Shown here one piece after another: positions 35,008-47,079 of a stretch of DNA of 64,000 bases. The first letter of the stretch is position 1. Each line of letters begins with the position of its first letter. The translations under genes and the position numbers were made by a program. This DNA is from Hevea brasiliensis (Eukaryota; Streptophyta; Magnoliopsida; Malpighiales; Euphorbiaceae), in assembly GCF_030052815.1 (NCBI RefSeq), contig NC_079498.1:74510992-74574991 (forward strand), written 5' to 3'. The notes below the pieces were generated by a model. The model was given only the letters and a program-made list of their open reading frames with translations, ran no database searches and was not told where the DNA came from.

Positions 35008-35548
35008 GAGATCGGAGGAGAGTTCTTATCCGGTTCTCACTTAAAAATTTTAACAAATATTTAAAAAGAGATCGGAGGAGAGTTCTTATCCGGTTCTCAC
35101 TTAAAAATTTTAATAAACATTTAAAAGGGGATCGGAGGAGAGTTCTTATCCAATTCTCAAGCTTAAAATTTTAATAAATATTTAAAAAAGAGATCGGAGG
35201 AGAGTTCTTATCCGATTCTCAAGCTTAAAAATTTTATCAAATATTTAAATAGAGATCGGAGGAGAGTTCTTATCTGGTTCTCACTTAAAAATTTTAATAA
35301 ACATTTAAAAGGGGATCGGAGGAGAGTTCTTATCCGATTCTCAAGCTTAAAATTTTAATAAATATTTAAAAAAGAGATCAGAGGAGAGTTCTTATCCGAT
35401 TCTCAAGCTTAAAAATTTTATCAAATATTTAAATAGAGATCGAAGGAGAGTTCTTATCCGATTCTCAAGCTTAAAAATTTTAATAAATATTTAAAGGAGA
35501 TCGGTGGAGAGTTCTTATCTGATTCCCAAATTAAATTTTAACAAATAC
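35008..35548. repeat. 60-bp tandem repeat in LTR, 9 copies
   Basis: Units agatcggaggagagttctta + tccgattctcaagcttaaaa + attttaataaatatttaaaa (with small variants) repeat nine times at 58-62 bp spacing. The 3' LTR has nine copies at 53875-54412. Units fall into two subtypes (ggttctcac and gattctcaagc) that alternate, suggesting higher-order duplication. Confidence 0.9.
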
Positions 35549-35942
35549 GTAAGATGATCCCCCCTAAAATAAAATTAACATATAACAGCAACTCACTAAG
35601 GTTGTCTCATTTACTTATTTATCTGGGTGATCCGGATTAGTGAAAAATTAAACATTCCTTTCGGTCAAAAGGATTAACATTTCCATTAAAATCCTCCTAA
35701 CTATGAAGAACGTGAAGTTAAATCTGCTTACCCTCGTTGAGGGATGAGGTGGGGTGCCTAACACCTTCCCCACCCGTTTACGGACCCCGAATCTAGAATC
35801 TCTGTTTTTGAAGTGGTTTTATTTTAACTTACTTTCACAAATGGTTTTCTTTAATTTCCCTCAAAATTAAAGTGGCGACTCCTCACTTTTCCCACTTCGG
35901 TGAGTGTTCGTCCAGGTGACCGCAAAACCCCTTGCGACAGCT

Positions 35943-35960
35943 TGGCGACTCCACTGGGGA
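35943..35960 (+). other. Ogre-like primer binding site
   Basis: TGGCGACTCCACTGGGGA, three bases after the LTR end. It fits the tRNA-Arg-type primer of Ogre/Tat elements as I remember it; comparison with a tRNA set is needed. Confidence 0.75.
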
Positions 35961-36807
35961 CATTTCTACTTAACCCCGGTCTAGAGGTCCAAAGGTAGAT
36001 TTAATTTTGCGATCAAATCATAGTTAGCTGGGCTCACTTCGCAAAAAAATTCTATATGTTAATTATTGTTATTCCTGCTAACCATTTTGCTTGTCTTGCT
36101 TGTTTTATTTTCTACAGCGCTCTTCATTTAAAAGAAAAAAGGAAAAATAAAAATCCCCCTGAGTTGGGAAGAGGTAAAGGTGTCCCTTCACACACTGAAC
36201 ATTCACATGATGTCCTCACACACTCCAGCCCTATACCCGGGCTTTCTTACCCTTTTAGGAAAATAGGAGCGAGTCATGTAGCGGTACCCATGGGTTTTTA
36301 CCCCGTTAGTATCCGTGAAGGCTTCTGCTCAAATTGAAACTCGTTCTATTTACTGTGATACCCATGGAATTTTCCCGACAGTATCATGGGGGATAAAATG
36401 GGGCTCTACTGTTTACAGTAGGGGCAATTTGGGAACCTGTGGCTTTTAGAGAATTAGACCTTGAGCTACGCTATCACGATAGCTGGAAGCCGTAGCAAGC
36501 TACCTTGTAAGATAGAACTGTCCGATTAGGTTGCACCCAACCGATATTAGGACTTTCCTTTACTTTAGGACAAAAGGGGCATACTTACTCTTACCCTATT
36601 CTGTTTATTTTATTTTGTTCTTATTTTTAAAGGTAATCTTGAATCATAATGTTAAGAAAACCTATACATTTTCCTACTTTGATAAATGTGTAGGTGTCAC
36701 TCTGCCAATAGTATAATTCAAGATTACCTAAATTTATCTTGCTAACAAGTTTTTCCTGTAGGCATCACCAAAATAAGGTCTGTAAAAGGATAAGTATCAT
36801 TTTTAAC
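35961..36807 (+). other. Ogre-like 5' untranslated leader
   Basis: No supported ORF. It contains the T-rich stretch tttttcctgtag ending at 36761, a good splice acceptor 46 nt before ORF1. Nothing else is recognised. Confidence 0.6.
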
Positions 36808-38709
36808 ATGGCATCCTCGAGGCAGTCGGCAGAAGAAGTTCTTAAATCAAAACAGAATGCTAAACCATGGCCCGAATCATCTCATAGCTCAGTGCCCCCA
36901 CAAAGATATACTAGCTCATTTCCTCTACTGAACCTAAGCAAAATTGAGGTCAGAATGAACAGTCTTGAAGGTCTGGTCAATGGTTGGAAGTCATTTCCCG
37001 ATCAGGTCAAATCACAATTTGAGAAAAAGTATGGGAGGATTGCAACCTTGATGCGAGTTAAGGTTCAGATCCCGGCACTAAAGGCCATGTTGTCAGTTTG
37101 GAACCCTAAGTTTGGAGTGTTCTCTTTCAATGACATCGATACTGCTCCCACTATAGAAGAATATCAAGCATTTCTAGAAATCCCTTATGCGGCGCAGAAT
37201 CGGATTTACCTGCACCTCGAACATAGACAGACCTGGAAACGGCTCGCACATATGCTGGGGATCCCACCAGAAGAAGCAAAGGCGAAAGAAACCGTTAAAG
37301 GAAACATGCATGGATGGTATTGGAATTACCTCAAGAAAGGGTTGGAGCAATGCATCCAAGATCAACAGTGGGATTAAGCTTCATTGATGCTCGCTTTAGC
37401 AATTTACGGCTTGCCCTTGTTCCCTGGACCTTCCGGAATCATAACCTGTGGTGTTGTGGAAATGTTCTGGGCAGAAGAGAAACAGAAAGTCAATACAGTA
37501 CCAGCAATACTTCCCGAGACTTTCTTAACCCTCACTTACTGCAGACAGCAAGGCAAGGGATCCATTAAGTGTTGTTCTCAGTTGTTGCACCTCTGGATCA
37601 TTAGTCATATGTGTCCTGTGGAGACAAAGGGATTGACTTGGTACCTTGACCAGCCTCTCATCGAGAAGATGACCCAATTAGTAATCAGCCCAAAGAATGA
37701 GCCACAGTGGCAAGAGCGGATTTCGAGCTTCAATAGCCATGACTACTGCTGGAGGAAGCTGTGGACGTCGAGTCAATCCATTTTGATCAGCACGGGAGGT
37801 AATCAATCGGTATCCCTAATCGGAGTGACTGGATACACGAGTTACACTCCGGCATTAGTAATGAGACAGTTTGGCTCAACACAATCCAGAATCAACATTG
37901 AAGGATACCACCAAGGTCATTTCTACCATGAGCTCAAGGAAGAGGAAGGGTTGAAGATAGCTCGCAAATCTTGGGAAAACATCACTCTGATGGAAAGGTC
38001 GCCTAAAGGTCCGAGTGCCACGGGCGATTATCTTAAATGGAGGGCTGACAGAGATTAGGAACACTTAACTGTAGATTCAATAAAATGCGAAGACAGCAAC
38101 CTTCGCCAAAATGTCCTATCAGAGGAAACTAATAATCATCTGGCTGACTCACTACAGAAGGCAAACATTGAGAACTCGCAACTGCAAGAACAAATAAAAC
38201 AGTTGGAGGATCAACAGCAGAACCTTAAAAGAAAAGTGAGAAGACTCAGGGAAGAGGCAAGGGCCGAAAAGATGAGCTTCGAAGAGCAAGAGGCACGGTG
38301 GGAAGAAGAAAAAGGCTCTCTCCAAGCTGTGGTAAGGGAAGTAGAAGTGCAGAATAGTAAGCTTCAGGAAAAAATGAAATACAAAGAGATACTCGTAGAA
38401 GAGTATAAACAAGAGAACAAAAAGAAGAAGCTCGAATTGAAGAAACAGGCATTACTCATCAACGATATTCTGAAGGAATGTGCTAAGGAAAGGAAGGAGA
38501 AAGAAAGACAAGCTGCTCTCTATCAAGAGCTGAAAGAGAATGTTAACCAGCTGGAGAGAACGATAGCACAAGGAAAACAAAAACTCCTTCCTGAATCCGA
38601 GTATGCTCTGAAAATATTCGACCCTGCCAAACAAGAAGAAAGGTTATACGAGTATCTCAGAAAATGTCATCTCATTATAAAGAGCCTCCCTGAGCCTAGG
38701 CCGATGTAA
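36808..38709 (+). pseudogene. ORF1 of Ogre-like element (DUF7745-like + coiled coil, two stops)
   Basis: An extra ORF before gag, the mark of Ogre/Tat elements; its function is unknown. From ATG 36808 (MASSRQSAEEV) one frame runs to 38709, 633 codons, broken by TAA at 37375 and TAG at 38056. The N-terminal two thirds resembles the DUF7745 family: WNPKFGVFSFNDIDTAPTIE, then VVEMFWAEEKQKVNTVPAIL and CRQQGKGSIKCCSQLLHLWI. From about 38150 it becomes a highly charged coiled coil (RRLREEARAEKMSFEEQEAR). Stops seem to be single-base changes since the frame continues cleanly after each. Confidence 0.8.
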
Positions 38710-39136
38710 AGAATGCTGTGTATAAATATTCAGTTAATATAATGATTTTGGGCCATTGTTTAGCAAAATTGTGAATGAATAGTATAACTCCCGTAGGGAC
38801 CCCCTCGCTAGGGTTATATGAAAAATTGGATATGCCATATGAACAGGTATCATAAACGCGCATTCAATCCAGTCATTCACAGTCAGACTATCGAATGATG
38901 CCATGATAAAATTGATGCAACCATCCTTCTGCAGATTTCATTTTGGCTCCCAAATGCCACTGTATCCTTTGTCCGAACCAGGACCTTTAGTTTTTTTACG
39001 AAATTCAAAAATTCACTAAAAGCTTTTATTTGGTTCCCTACAGAAAATCAACATTACTTCAAACAAGGCAAGTCTGACCAAGCACACGGTTCAACCCAAG
39101 CGAGTGTACTTAACAAGATCTCGAACAAAGAAGATA
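38710..39136 (+). other. Spacer between ORF1 and gag
   Basis: The last ~90 bases are open in the gag frame, after the acceptor-like tttggttccctacag ending at 39043, so gag may start from a spliced leader. Before that I see no ORF. Confidence 0.55.
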
Positions 39137-41512
39137 ATGGAAGATCAGGAACAAGTACAGAACCTACAAGGACAGGTTTTCAAATTGAAGGATCAGGTCT
39201 CAGAACTTATGAGACTAATGAGGGAGATGTCCCAAAATAAACCCACTTCAGAACCTAACCTACCATTACCTCCCCCACCACCTACAACAATGGATCCTCA
39301 CCAAGCTTCAACCTCTTTCACCTTTCAGTCACCTATCCCGGATCCGACAATCACTGTCAATCCAGCTACTATAAATAATGACCCACCTTTCTCCCATTAC
39401 CCGTCTATCTCAAAAGCTGACCCATACCCTTCAATACTGATCCCTCCGGTTCACTCCACCCCTCATTTCCCAGCTGGAGGAGTATCTTTTGCAGTAGGAG
39501 GAGAAAATAAGACCAGGGAAAATGAAAAACTGTCAGCTTTAGAGGAAAGATTGAGAGCAATAGAGGGGCTGAACATGTATGGTTCAGTCGATGTGGCTTC
39601 ACTTAGATTGGTGCCAGATGTGGTGGTGCCACCCAAATTTAAAGTCCCGGATTTCGATAAGTACACCGGGAACTCAGATCCCCGCATTCACCTGGCAACC
39701 TACATTGCGAAAATGTCTGCCTTAATAGAAGATGACAGATTTCTCATCCATTTCTTTCACGAGAGCCTCTCCGGAGCAGCCCTGAGATGGTGTATTCAGT
39801 TGGATAGGAGCAAACTGCGCTCCTGGAAGGATTTAGCGGACGCATTCTTGAAGCAGTACAAATTTAACTGTGATGTGGCCCCCACAAGGAGGGACCTCCA
39901 AAACCTGGTGCAAAGAGATAGGGAAAGCTTCAAGGAATATGCCCAAAGATGGAGAGAGAAGGCTGCAAAAGTATATCCTCCAGTGACCAATAATGAATTA
40001 TGCTCCCTGTTCATTGAAACATTGAAGGCTCCTTACTTCAATTTGATGATTGGAAACACTTCCAACAGCTTCTCGGACATCATCCAAGCCGGTGAGAGGA
40101 TAGAAGCTAATTTAAGGATGGGACGGCTGCAGGAGTTGACTGAGAATCCTGCGAAGAAAACCGCCAGTTTTGGCAAAAAGAAGGAGGGTGATGTGCATTC
40201 CGTCACCCGGCAAAATAATTACTCCCCACTTCCTCAAAATAACTACTGGCCATATCCTCCCCCTCATGGCCAAACAGTTGCAAACATTCCACCTCCTTTC
40301 CCAAATTACCCACACCCACGCCCACAATACCCACCATCTACAAATTACCAACCTAGACCTTCTCCTCCACCTACCCAACCCAGGCCACTTCAAAATAACC
40401 CCAGACCACCAAGAAATCCTGATCCACTCCTTCCCCTCCCACTCAGTGAAATATACCGATACCTCGTCGGTATAAACCAGATAGTACCAGTTCCCCTGGA
40501 CCCAATTCAGCCACCATACCCCAGGTGGTATGATGCCACTGCCCGTTGTGAATATCATGGAGGGGCACAAGGGCATTCAACTGACAACTATGGGGCACTC
40601 AGAGGGAGAGTGCACGCTTTAATCCGGAATGGGTGGTTGAAGATTGAGGGAAATGGTTCCCTCCCCAATGTTACCTCAAACCCATTGCCTAATTATAATG
40701 CGGGCAATGGAGTAAATATGATAGAATCGGATGGAGAGAGGTTGGCACCAGAGGTAGACGAGCTAACTCCTCACTTTGAGGAAATTTTTGCCATGGCGAT
40801 GAGGGAAGGTTACCTTTGCCCTCAGGTATCGGAATCGGAAAAGGGTACAGCATGTCCTTACCATGGAGGGGCAGCTGATCATGAGCTGCAAGACTGTGAG
40901 GGATTCCGGCAAGAGGTCCAGAACTTGCTGTCCCTCAAAATTTTAAGATGCCAAAGGAGATCGAAAGTGGAGGGCGAAGTAAATACCGCTAGGTTTGGCC
41001 AGAATACCTCTACCCCCAAGCCTAGATTAACCTTCTCTATCCCCAATGCCCCAATGCCCTCACCACCAGTAACAATTATCCGAACCCCGCCTCAGTTCCC
41101 AGTCACAAATACTCATGCTGTCCCTTGGAACTACAATTTCCAAGTGTTCACCCAAGGAGCATCGAGCAGTATGCCGATTCCTAATCTTGCTTCACCTCCA
41201 GCACCTCTAAAACCATGCTTCACTCCCCATGAGCATTTCAGAATGACTTACGCCGAACCCACCAGCAATACTACTCCCCAACCTAATCCTCAGCCCGTCG
41301 CTGCCACAAAATCCTCCCCGCCTGAGCAAGAAGTCGAGTTTATAACTCGGAGTGGGAGATGTTACGGGAACGAAGAGAAAGAAAAGAAGAAGGGGAAAGT
41401 AAAAATGGGAGAATTACAGAAGAACACAGAAGAGGAGATTGAGAAAATGGAGGAAGTAGAGCCAGCCGGGCCTAAAGAAGAGGAGGAGTTGTTGCTCCAA
41501 ATAATGAAGTAG
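39137..41512 (+). pseudogene. gag of Ogre-like element (ends at a stop inside gag-pro)
   Basis: Open from before 39104; the first ATG is 39137 (MEDQEQVQNL). Order: coiled coil (MEDQ...MREM), Pro-rich stretch, retrotransposon gag core from PDFDKYTGNSDP to EYAQRWREKA (about 39640-39970), a long Pro-rich linker (about 40200-40500), then CEYHGGAQGHSTDNY (about 40545) and CPYHGGAADHELQDC (about 40855), knuckle-like motifs; the first has lost its last Cys to Tyr. The TAG at 41510 stands where the family has Gln (KQSEYDVVEQL), a C-to-T change in what was one gag-protease frame. Gag forms the particle and binds the RNA. Confidence 0.88.
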
Positions 41513-42673
41513 AGTGAGTATGATGTGGTGGAACAGTTGAGAAAGACACCTGCCCGAATTTCACTATTATCGCTGATTTTGAGCTCTGAGGTGCACCGTC
41601 ATGCCTTGCAGAAAATCCTGGATCAGGCCTTTATGAACCCCGACATCACACCGGGGCAGTTTGAGAAGATAGCGGGACAAATCCAGGCATCCAGTTTTGT
41701 TACCTTTTCTGAAGAAGAGATAGATCCTGCAGGCTTAGCGCACACTAAAGTCCTCCATGTGACAGTGAAATGCAAAGGTTGTATAGTGGCCAAGGTCCTT
41801 ATTGATAATGGATCAGCACTCAACATACTGCCTTGTGCTACCTTGGCTAGACTGCCAGTTAACCCATCAAATATACGTCAAAGTGTTATGGTGGTAAGAG
41901 CCTTTGACGGTACAAGAAGAGAAGTGTTGGGAGACATCAACTTGCCACTCCAAATTGGCGCATGCACCTTCAACGTCACATTCCAGGTGATGAACATTGA
42001 ACTGGCCTACACTATGCTGCTGGGGAGGCTATGGATCCACTCGGCGAATGCCGTTCCTTCAACCTTGCATCAGAAGATAAAGTACATCATGGACGGCAAA
42101 ATCATCACTGTAAGAGGGGAAGAAGCCATTTTGGTCACCAAGCCACAATCACTTCCTTATGTGGAAGCGGCTGAGGAGTCGTTGGAAAGCTCCTTCCAGG
42201 CCCTTGAACTACAAGAAACCAGAGATGAAGGGGCTATGGCTATGGTAGCCAAGATAATGTCGAGGAATGGGTATGAAGAAGGCAAAGGCCTAGGCGCCAC
42301 ATTACAAGGAATTGTTGAACCTATACCGGCTATCCAAAAGGTGGGTCGTTGCGGTTTGGGATATGAGGAAGATGCCCTCATGGATGGATGATTCTGGATG
42401 AGGAGTAGACTTCGAGATCAGAGATTTGACCAGAAAATCGGGAGAATGAAAGTAGTCCCGAGAATCACAGAGGTCTTCACTAAACCGGTCATCGAAAATC
42501 CGGCAGAGGTCGAAGAATCACTCGATGAACCATCTATTGAAGTCATCCACCTGGATTCCTTGTATGAGGCTCTGGTCTCGCCAATAGCTGAGGGGCAAGA
42601 GTTGGACAACTGGACAGCAGAGGACATCCCTGTACTTAATTCGAGTAAATTACCTTTGGTTATCTACACTTGA
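41513..42673 (+). pseudogene. Protease with G-patch of Ogre-like element
   Basis: Same frame as gag. The active site reads VLIDNGSALNILP (about 41797-41835), the DNG form usual in Ogre/Tat. A G-patch (GYEEGKGLGATLQG...GRCGLGYE, about 42265-42370) follows, an RNA-binding glycine-rich module seen in some retroviral and plant proteases. TGA at 42389 interrupts the frame, which then runs on to TGA 42671. The linker leads toward a gap before RT. Confidence 0.87.
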
Positions 42674-42826
42674 TCATTTTGTCCATGGTGGCAAGTGTAA
42701 CATTGTAAATGGACCCTTTTCTTATGTCATAAATCTTAATGAATTAATAGCGCATTTATTTCCGATTCTCTTTTTCTTTCCGTTTGAATTCCATCCTTAT
42801 AATATATTTTATTTTCGTTCATTCAG
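42674..42826 (+). other. Non-coding gap between protease and RT, possible intron
   Basis: About 150 bp with stops in every frame, ending in a T-rich run and AG at 42825-42826 (cgttcattcag). The RT frame is open from 42828. Ogre elements are known to have an intron between the protease and RT parts. A donor whose phase fits is GTAACA at 42697, but it lies after the TGA at 42671, so the donor is not settled. Confidence 0.4.
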
Positions 42827-44534
42827 GACCATTCATCAATTAACACCTAATAATTCAATAGACTCAGAAATTCCTCTGGTTAATTTTGAAATCCCCATAA
42901 CTGCCATTACTTCAAGTGATTCTGAGTTGGAGCTCATAGAAGAAAGGGATGAAAGGGATGAACCTTCCTTAGTGCCTTGTGAAGATGAAACGTGCATCAT
43001 AAACTTAGGCACCGAAGAAGTAAAAAGGGAACTTAAGGTAGTGGAAAGTGAAGAATTGGGAGATATGATTAATTTGCTCAGGGAATTCCTAGACGTATTT
43101 TCATGGAGCTATAATGATATGGTTGGTTTGGACCCCCAGATAGTGACGCATAAAATTCCCCTAATTCTGGGGACAGTCCCGGTAAAGCAGAAGCTAAGAA
43201 GAATGAATCCTGACACCCTGCTCAAAGTTAGGGATGACGTCAAGAAACAGTATGATGCTGGATTCCTGGAAGTAGTCAAATATCCCCAATGGATAGCTAA
43301 CGTTGTCTCGGTAATAAAGAAGGACGGGAGAGTTAGGGTATGTGTTGACTACAGGGATCTTAATAAAGCAAGCTTGAAAGATGATTTCCCTCTCCCTCAC
43401 ATTGATGTGTTAATAAACAACGCAGCAGGATTGGGCCGGTGTTCGTGCATCGATGGGGCATCAGGGTACAATCAAATCCCAATGGATGAGGGAGACAAGG
43501 AGAAAACTGCCTTTATCACTCAATGGGGGATATTTTGCTATCGGGTCATGCCTTTCAGGTTAAAGAATGCTGGAGCCACCTACCAATGCTCCATGGTCAC
43601 ATTATTCCACGATATGATGCATAAAGAAGTGGAGGTCTACGTGGATGATATGATCATCAAATCCCGGGGAGAGGAGAGCCATGAGCAGGTGATGAGGAAA
43701 GTATTCGAGAGACTCAGGAAATATCAGCTGAAACTGAACCCTGCCAAATGCATATTCGGAGCTAGATTTGGGAAATTGTTGGGATTCATAGTGAGTGAGA
43801 AAGGAATAGAAGTTGATCCGGACAAAGTCTGAGCCATTTAAGAGATGCCATCCCCAAAAACAGAAAGAGAGGTACGCAGTTTCTTGGGGAAGTTGAACTA
43901 CATATCAAGGTTTATCTCCAATCTCACCGCCAAAGCTGAGCCTATTTTTAGACTACTCCGAAAGAAAAACACTACTCAATGGGATTCAATTTGTCAAGAG
44001 GCTTTTGAGAAAATCAAGCAGTACCTGTCAAACCCACCAGCATTGGTTCCACCAGTGGCTGGAAGGCCTCTGATTTTGTATATGGCAGTCCAACAAAACT
44101 CAATGGGATGTGTTTTGGGGCAACATGATGACACCGGTCGGAAGGAAAGAGCTATTTATTACCTAAGCAAAAAGTTCAATGATTGTGAGTCAAGGTACTC
44201 TTTCCCAGAGAAAACTTGCTGTGCACTAGCTTGGACGGCGAATCGCCTCAAGCACTACATGTTGAATCACAAGACATGGCTCATTTCCAGAATGGATCCT
44301 ATCAATTATGTATTCGAAAGCCCATTCGTGCCAGGAAGGATAGCCAAGTGGCAGGTCATACTCTCCTAGTATGACATTGTCTATATGACCCGAAAAGCGG
44401 TGAAGGGTAGCATGATCGCTGATCTCTTAGCAGAAAACCCTATCTAGGATTATGAAGCTCTGGATTTTGAGTTCCCTGATGAGCATATTAATGAAGTAGA
44501 CTATGTAGAAGAAGAGCTAGCTGATGTTTGGGAA
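42827..44534 (+). pseudogene. Reverse transcriptase and first RNase H of Ogre-like element
   Basis: Open from 42828 in frame 3. RT blocks: WSYNDMVGLDPQIVTHKIPL, VRVCVDYRDLNKASLKDDFP, HIDVLINNAAG, the catalytic VYVDDMIIKSRG (YVDD at 43638-43649), LGFIVSEKGIEVDPDK. Stops TGA 43830 and TAA 43839 replace Arg and Gln of the DPDKVRAIQEMPSP block. RNase H follows (LILYMAVQQNSMGCVLGQ, RAIYYLSKKFNDCESRY, ALAWTANRLKHYM), a weakened domain, with further TAGs at 44367 and 44445. All four stops fit C-to-T changes. Confidence 0.9.
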
Positions 44535-46257
44535 ATGTATTTCGACGGAGTTGTCAATTTGTCCGGTAATGGAATCGGAGCTGTATTGGTATCCCCAGAT
44601 GGGAAACACTTTCCGATAGCTATCAAGTTGAGATTTGACTGCACCAAGAACATCGCAGAATATGAAGCTTGTGTAATGGGTTTACAAGAGGCCATCAAAA
44701 TGAAAGTCAGGAAGCTGGAGGTATATGGAGACTCAGCTCTGATCATTTATCAAGTCAAGGGAGAATGGCAAACTAAAGATCCGAAGCTAATCCCATATCA
44801 GAAGTACTTACTGGAGCTGACTAAGAAATTCGAGGAAATCTCTTTCACTCACCTTAGTCGAGACAAGAATCAATTTGCAAACGCCTTAGCCACCCTGGCT
44901 GTTATGACTCAGATAGAAGAAGGACAGACGACCCAGGTGCTAAAGATTAAAGCAAGAAGTGAGCCGGCTTACTGCTTCATGATCGAGGAAGAACTCGATG
45001 GTAAACCTTGGTACCATGACATCTTGCTCTACATCAGAACCAGAGAATTCCCCACTGGGGCAAGCAAAAACGAAAGGAGGATGATTCGGAGATTAGCATT
45101 GGGATACTTCCCCAGTGGAGAAATCCTATACAAAAGAAGCTCTAACGGCGAATTGCTGAGATGTGTGGATGCAAATGAGGCGAAGAAAATCCTTTTCGAG
45201 ACCCACGAGGGAAACTGTGCAACCCATGCCAATGGGCATATAATGGCTAAGCAAATCATGCGACGGGGATATTTTTGGACTACAATGGAAAAGGATTGCA
45301 TTGAGTATTTCCGAAAATGCCATAAGTGTCAGATCTATGCAGATCCGATTAATGTGCCCCCTCACAAATTGTTCAACCCCGTCTCACCATGGCCTTTTGC
45401 AATGTGGGGCATCGATGTGATTGGTCCCATCAACCCTAAGGCGTCTAATGGGCATAGATTTATCCTAGTGGCAATTGACTATTTTTCTAAATGGGTTGAA
45501 GCGACTTCATATGCCCACATCACACAGAACACTTTTCTCAAATTCCTAAGAAATAATATTATCTGCCTGCACGGTCTCCCCCAATGAAGTCGTTACTGAC
45601 AACGCCAAGAACTTGAATGGTCTAAAGATCCAGAAGTTGTGTGATCAATACAAAATTCGACACCTTCATTCCTCCCCATACCGTCCCCAGATGAATGGAG
45701 CGGTGGAAGCCGCGAATAAAAATCTCAAAAGAATAATTCGGAAAATGACGATCACTTATAGGGATTGGCATGATATGCTCCCTTATGCTCTTCATGCATA
45801 CCGGACCTCCGTAAGAACATCAACTGGGGCAACTCCGTACTCACTGGTCTACGGGATGGAAGCTGTATTGCCTATCGAAGTTGAAATTCCTTCCCTAAGG
45901 ATTCTGAAGGAATCAGGGATTGATGAGTCAGAATGGATCCAGTCGAGGTTGGATCAATTAAACTTGCTGGATGAAAAGAGGCTAGCAGCAGCATGTCATG
46001 GGCAGTTGTACCAGAGAAGAATGGCTAGGGCATTTGACAAAAGTGTTCACCCTCGTGAATTTCAACCCGGGGACCTAATTCTGAAGAAAGTTCTCCCAAA
46101 TCAAAATGATCCCCGGGGCAAATGGTTACCAACCTACGAGGGACCCTACGTGGTTAAAAAGACATTTTCTGGGGGGGCCTTGATCTTGACCCACATGGAC
46201 GGCAAAGAATTTCCAAGACCTGTGAATGCTGACACCGTCAAGAGATACTATGCCTAA
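44535..46257 (+). pseudogene. Second RNase H and integrase of Ogre-like element (frameshift)
   Basis: Begins with a second RNase H: YFDGVVNLSGNGIGAVLVS, EYEACVMGLQEA, YGDSALIIYQVKGEW (44535-44900), the archaeal-type domain gained by the Tat group. Integrase then shows the HHCC finger (HEGNCATHANGH...KCHKCQ, about 45200-45335), core Asp in WGIDVIGPI (45415), Asp in VVTDNAKN (about 45597) and Glu in GAVEAANKN (about 45709), ending KRYYA at 46254. One extra base near 45583 (ccccaatgaa) shifts the frame from 3 to 1 between the first and second Asp. Confidence 0.9.
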
Positions 46258-47079
46258 AAAAAAAAAAAAAAAAGAGTAGGGGTGAAAACCCGAAAGGGCG
46301 CTCCTAGCAAAATGTGTGAAAGAAGGCGAAAACCCTCGAAAGGCACTTTCTGTAAAATGAGTGAAGGATGAAAACCCGAACGGGCGTCCTGAAAAAGCGA
46401 ACTAAAAAAAAATAATCTAGGGGTGAAAACCCGAAAGGGCATCCCAAGAACCAAAAGGGAGAAATAAGGAACGGGGCATGAAACTGAGGAAGGAAATAAA
46501 CCGTCATGGCATGAGGCTTCAGAGTACTTGAAATAATGGCAGTTAAAAGACTTCAAAGCTAACTACAAGGAATCTGTGAGATCTGTCCTTGTACCCTTCT
46601 CCTTTGACACTATACCTTTGTTTCCTAAAACCATAATAAAGTTATATTTTCCTATCTTTTTGCTTTTATCTTTCCTTCTTTAACATTGTCCTTCTTTAAT
46701 CTTTTATCTAATGCGCTATTAATCATTTAAAATTTTGCTATAAGATTAGGATTTGAAATTGATAACCTCACGTACTTTACTATGAGATTTGCAGGAAATG
46801 GCTGGAAAAAAAAAAAAAAAAAAACTATAGGTGAAAACCCGCAAGGGCGCTTCTAGTCAAATGGACGAAGGGAAAGTGAAAACCCGCAAGGGCGCTTTTC
46901 GCAAAATAAGAAGAAAGTCAAGGGGCATCCGAAGAAATGAGGTCGTAGGCCAAGTCTTGTAACTCATCCTCCATTAATCATCGGCTTTCGGGATTCTGTT
47001 AAGTACACTTCATCGGGGAAGAACTTCTTGTGTCAAGATTAGACTTGCTTTGTAAGTTGATTTTAATTTTCAGCATTAA
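46258..47079 (+). other. 3' UTR of Ogre-like element with hairpin repeats
   Basis: Two modules, each an oligo-A run (46257-46273, 46806-46824) followed by copies of GGGTGAAAACCCGAAAGGG or the variant with GCAA (46280, 46326, 46367, 46421, 46830, 46876). The minus-strand ORFs here are products of these repeats. No gene. Confidence 0.8.

Larger units (their letters stand above)
29759..35939 (+). repeat. Ogre-like 5' LTR
   Basis: 6181 bp, unusually long. From left to right it holds an antisense two-exon gene (30305-32164 on the minus strand) with its TATA box at 32319-32328, a 3-copy 46-bp repeat (32599-32737), a second antisense ORF (32912-33283), the sense TATA box (33950-33958), a strong splice donor (34372) and nine copies of a 60-bp tandem repeat (35008-35548). 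The motif GATCGG/CCGATC recurs throughout. U3 is therefore about 4.2 kb and carries the antisense genes. Confidence 0.92.

Noticed and set aside
46254..46556. Minus-strand Phe-rich ORF after integrase
   Set aside because: It is made by oligo-A and the GTGAAAACCC repeats of the 3' UTR.
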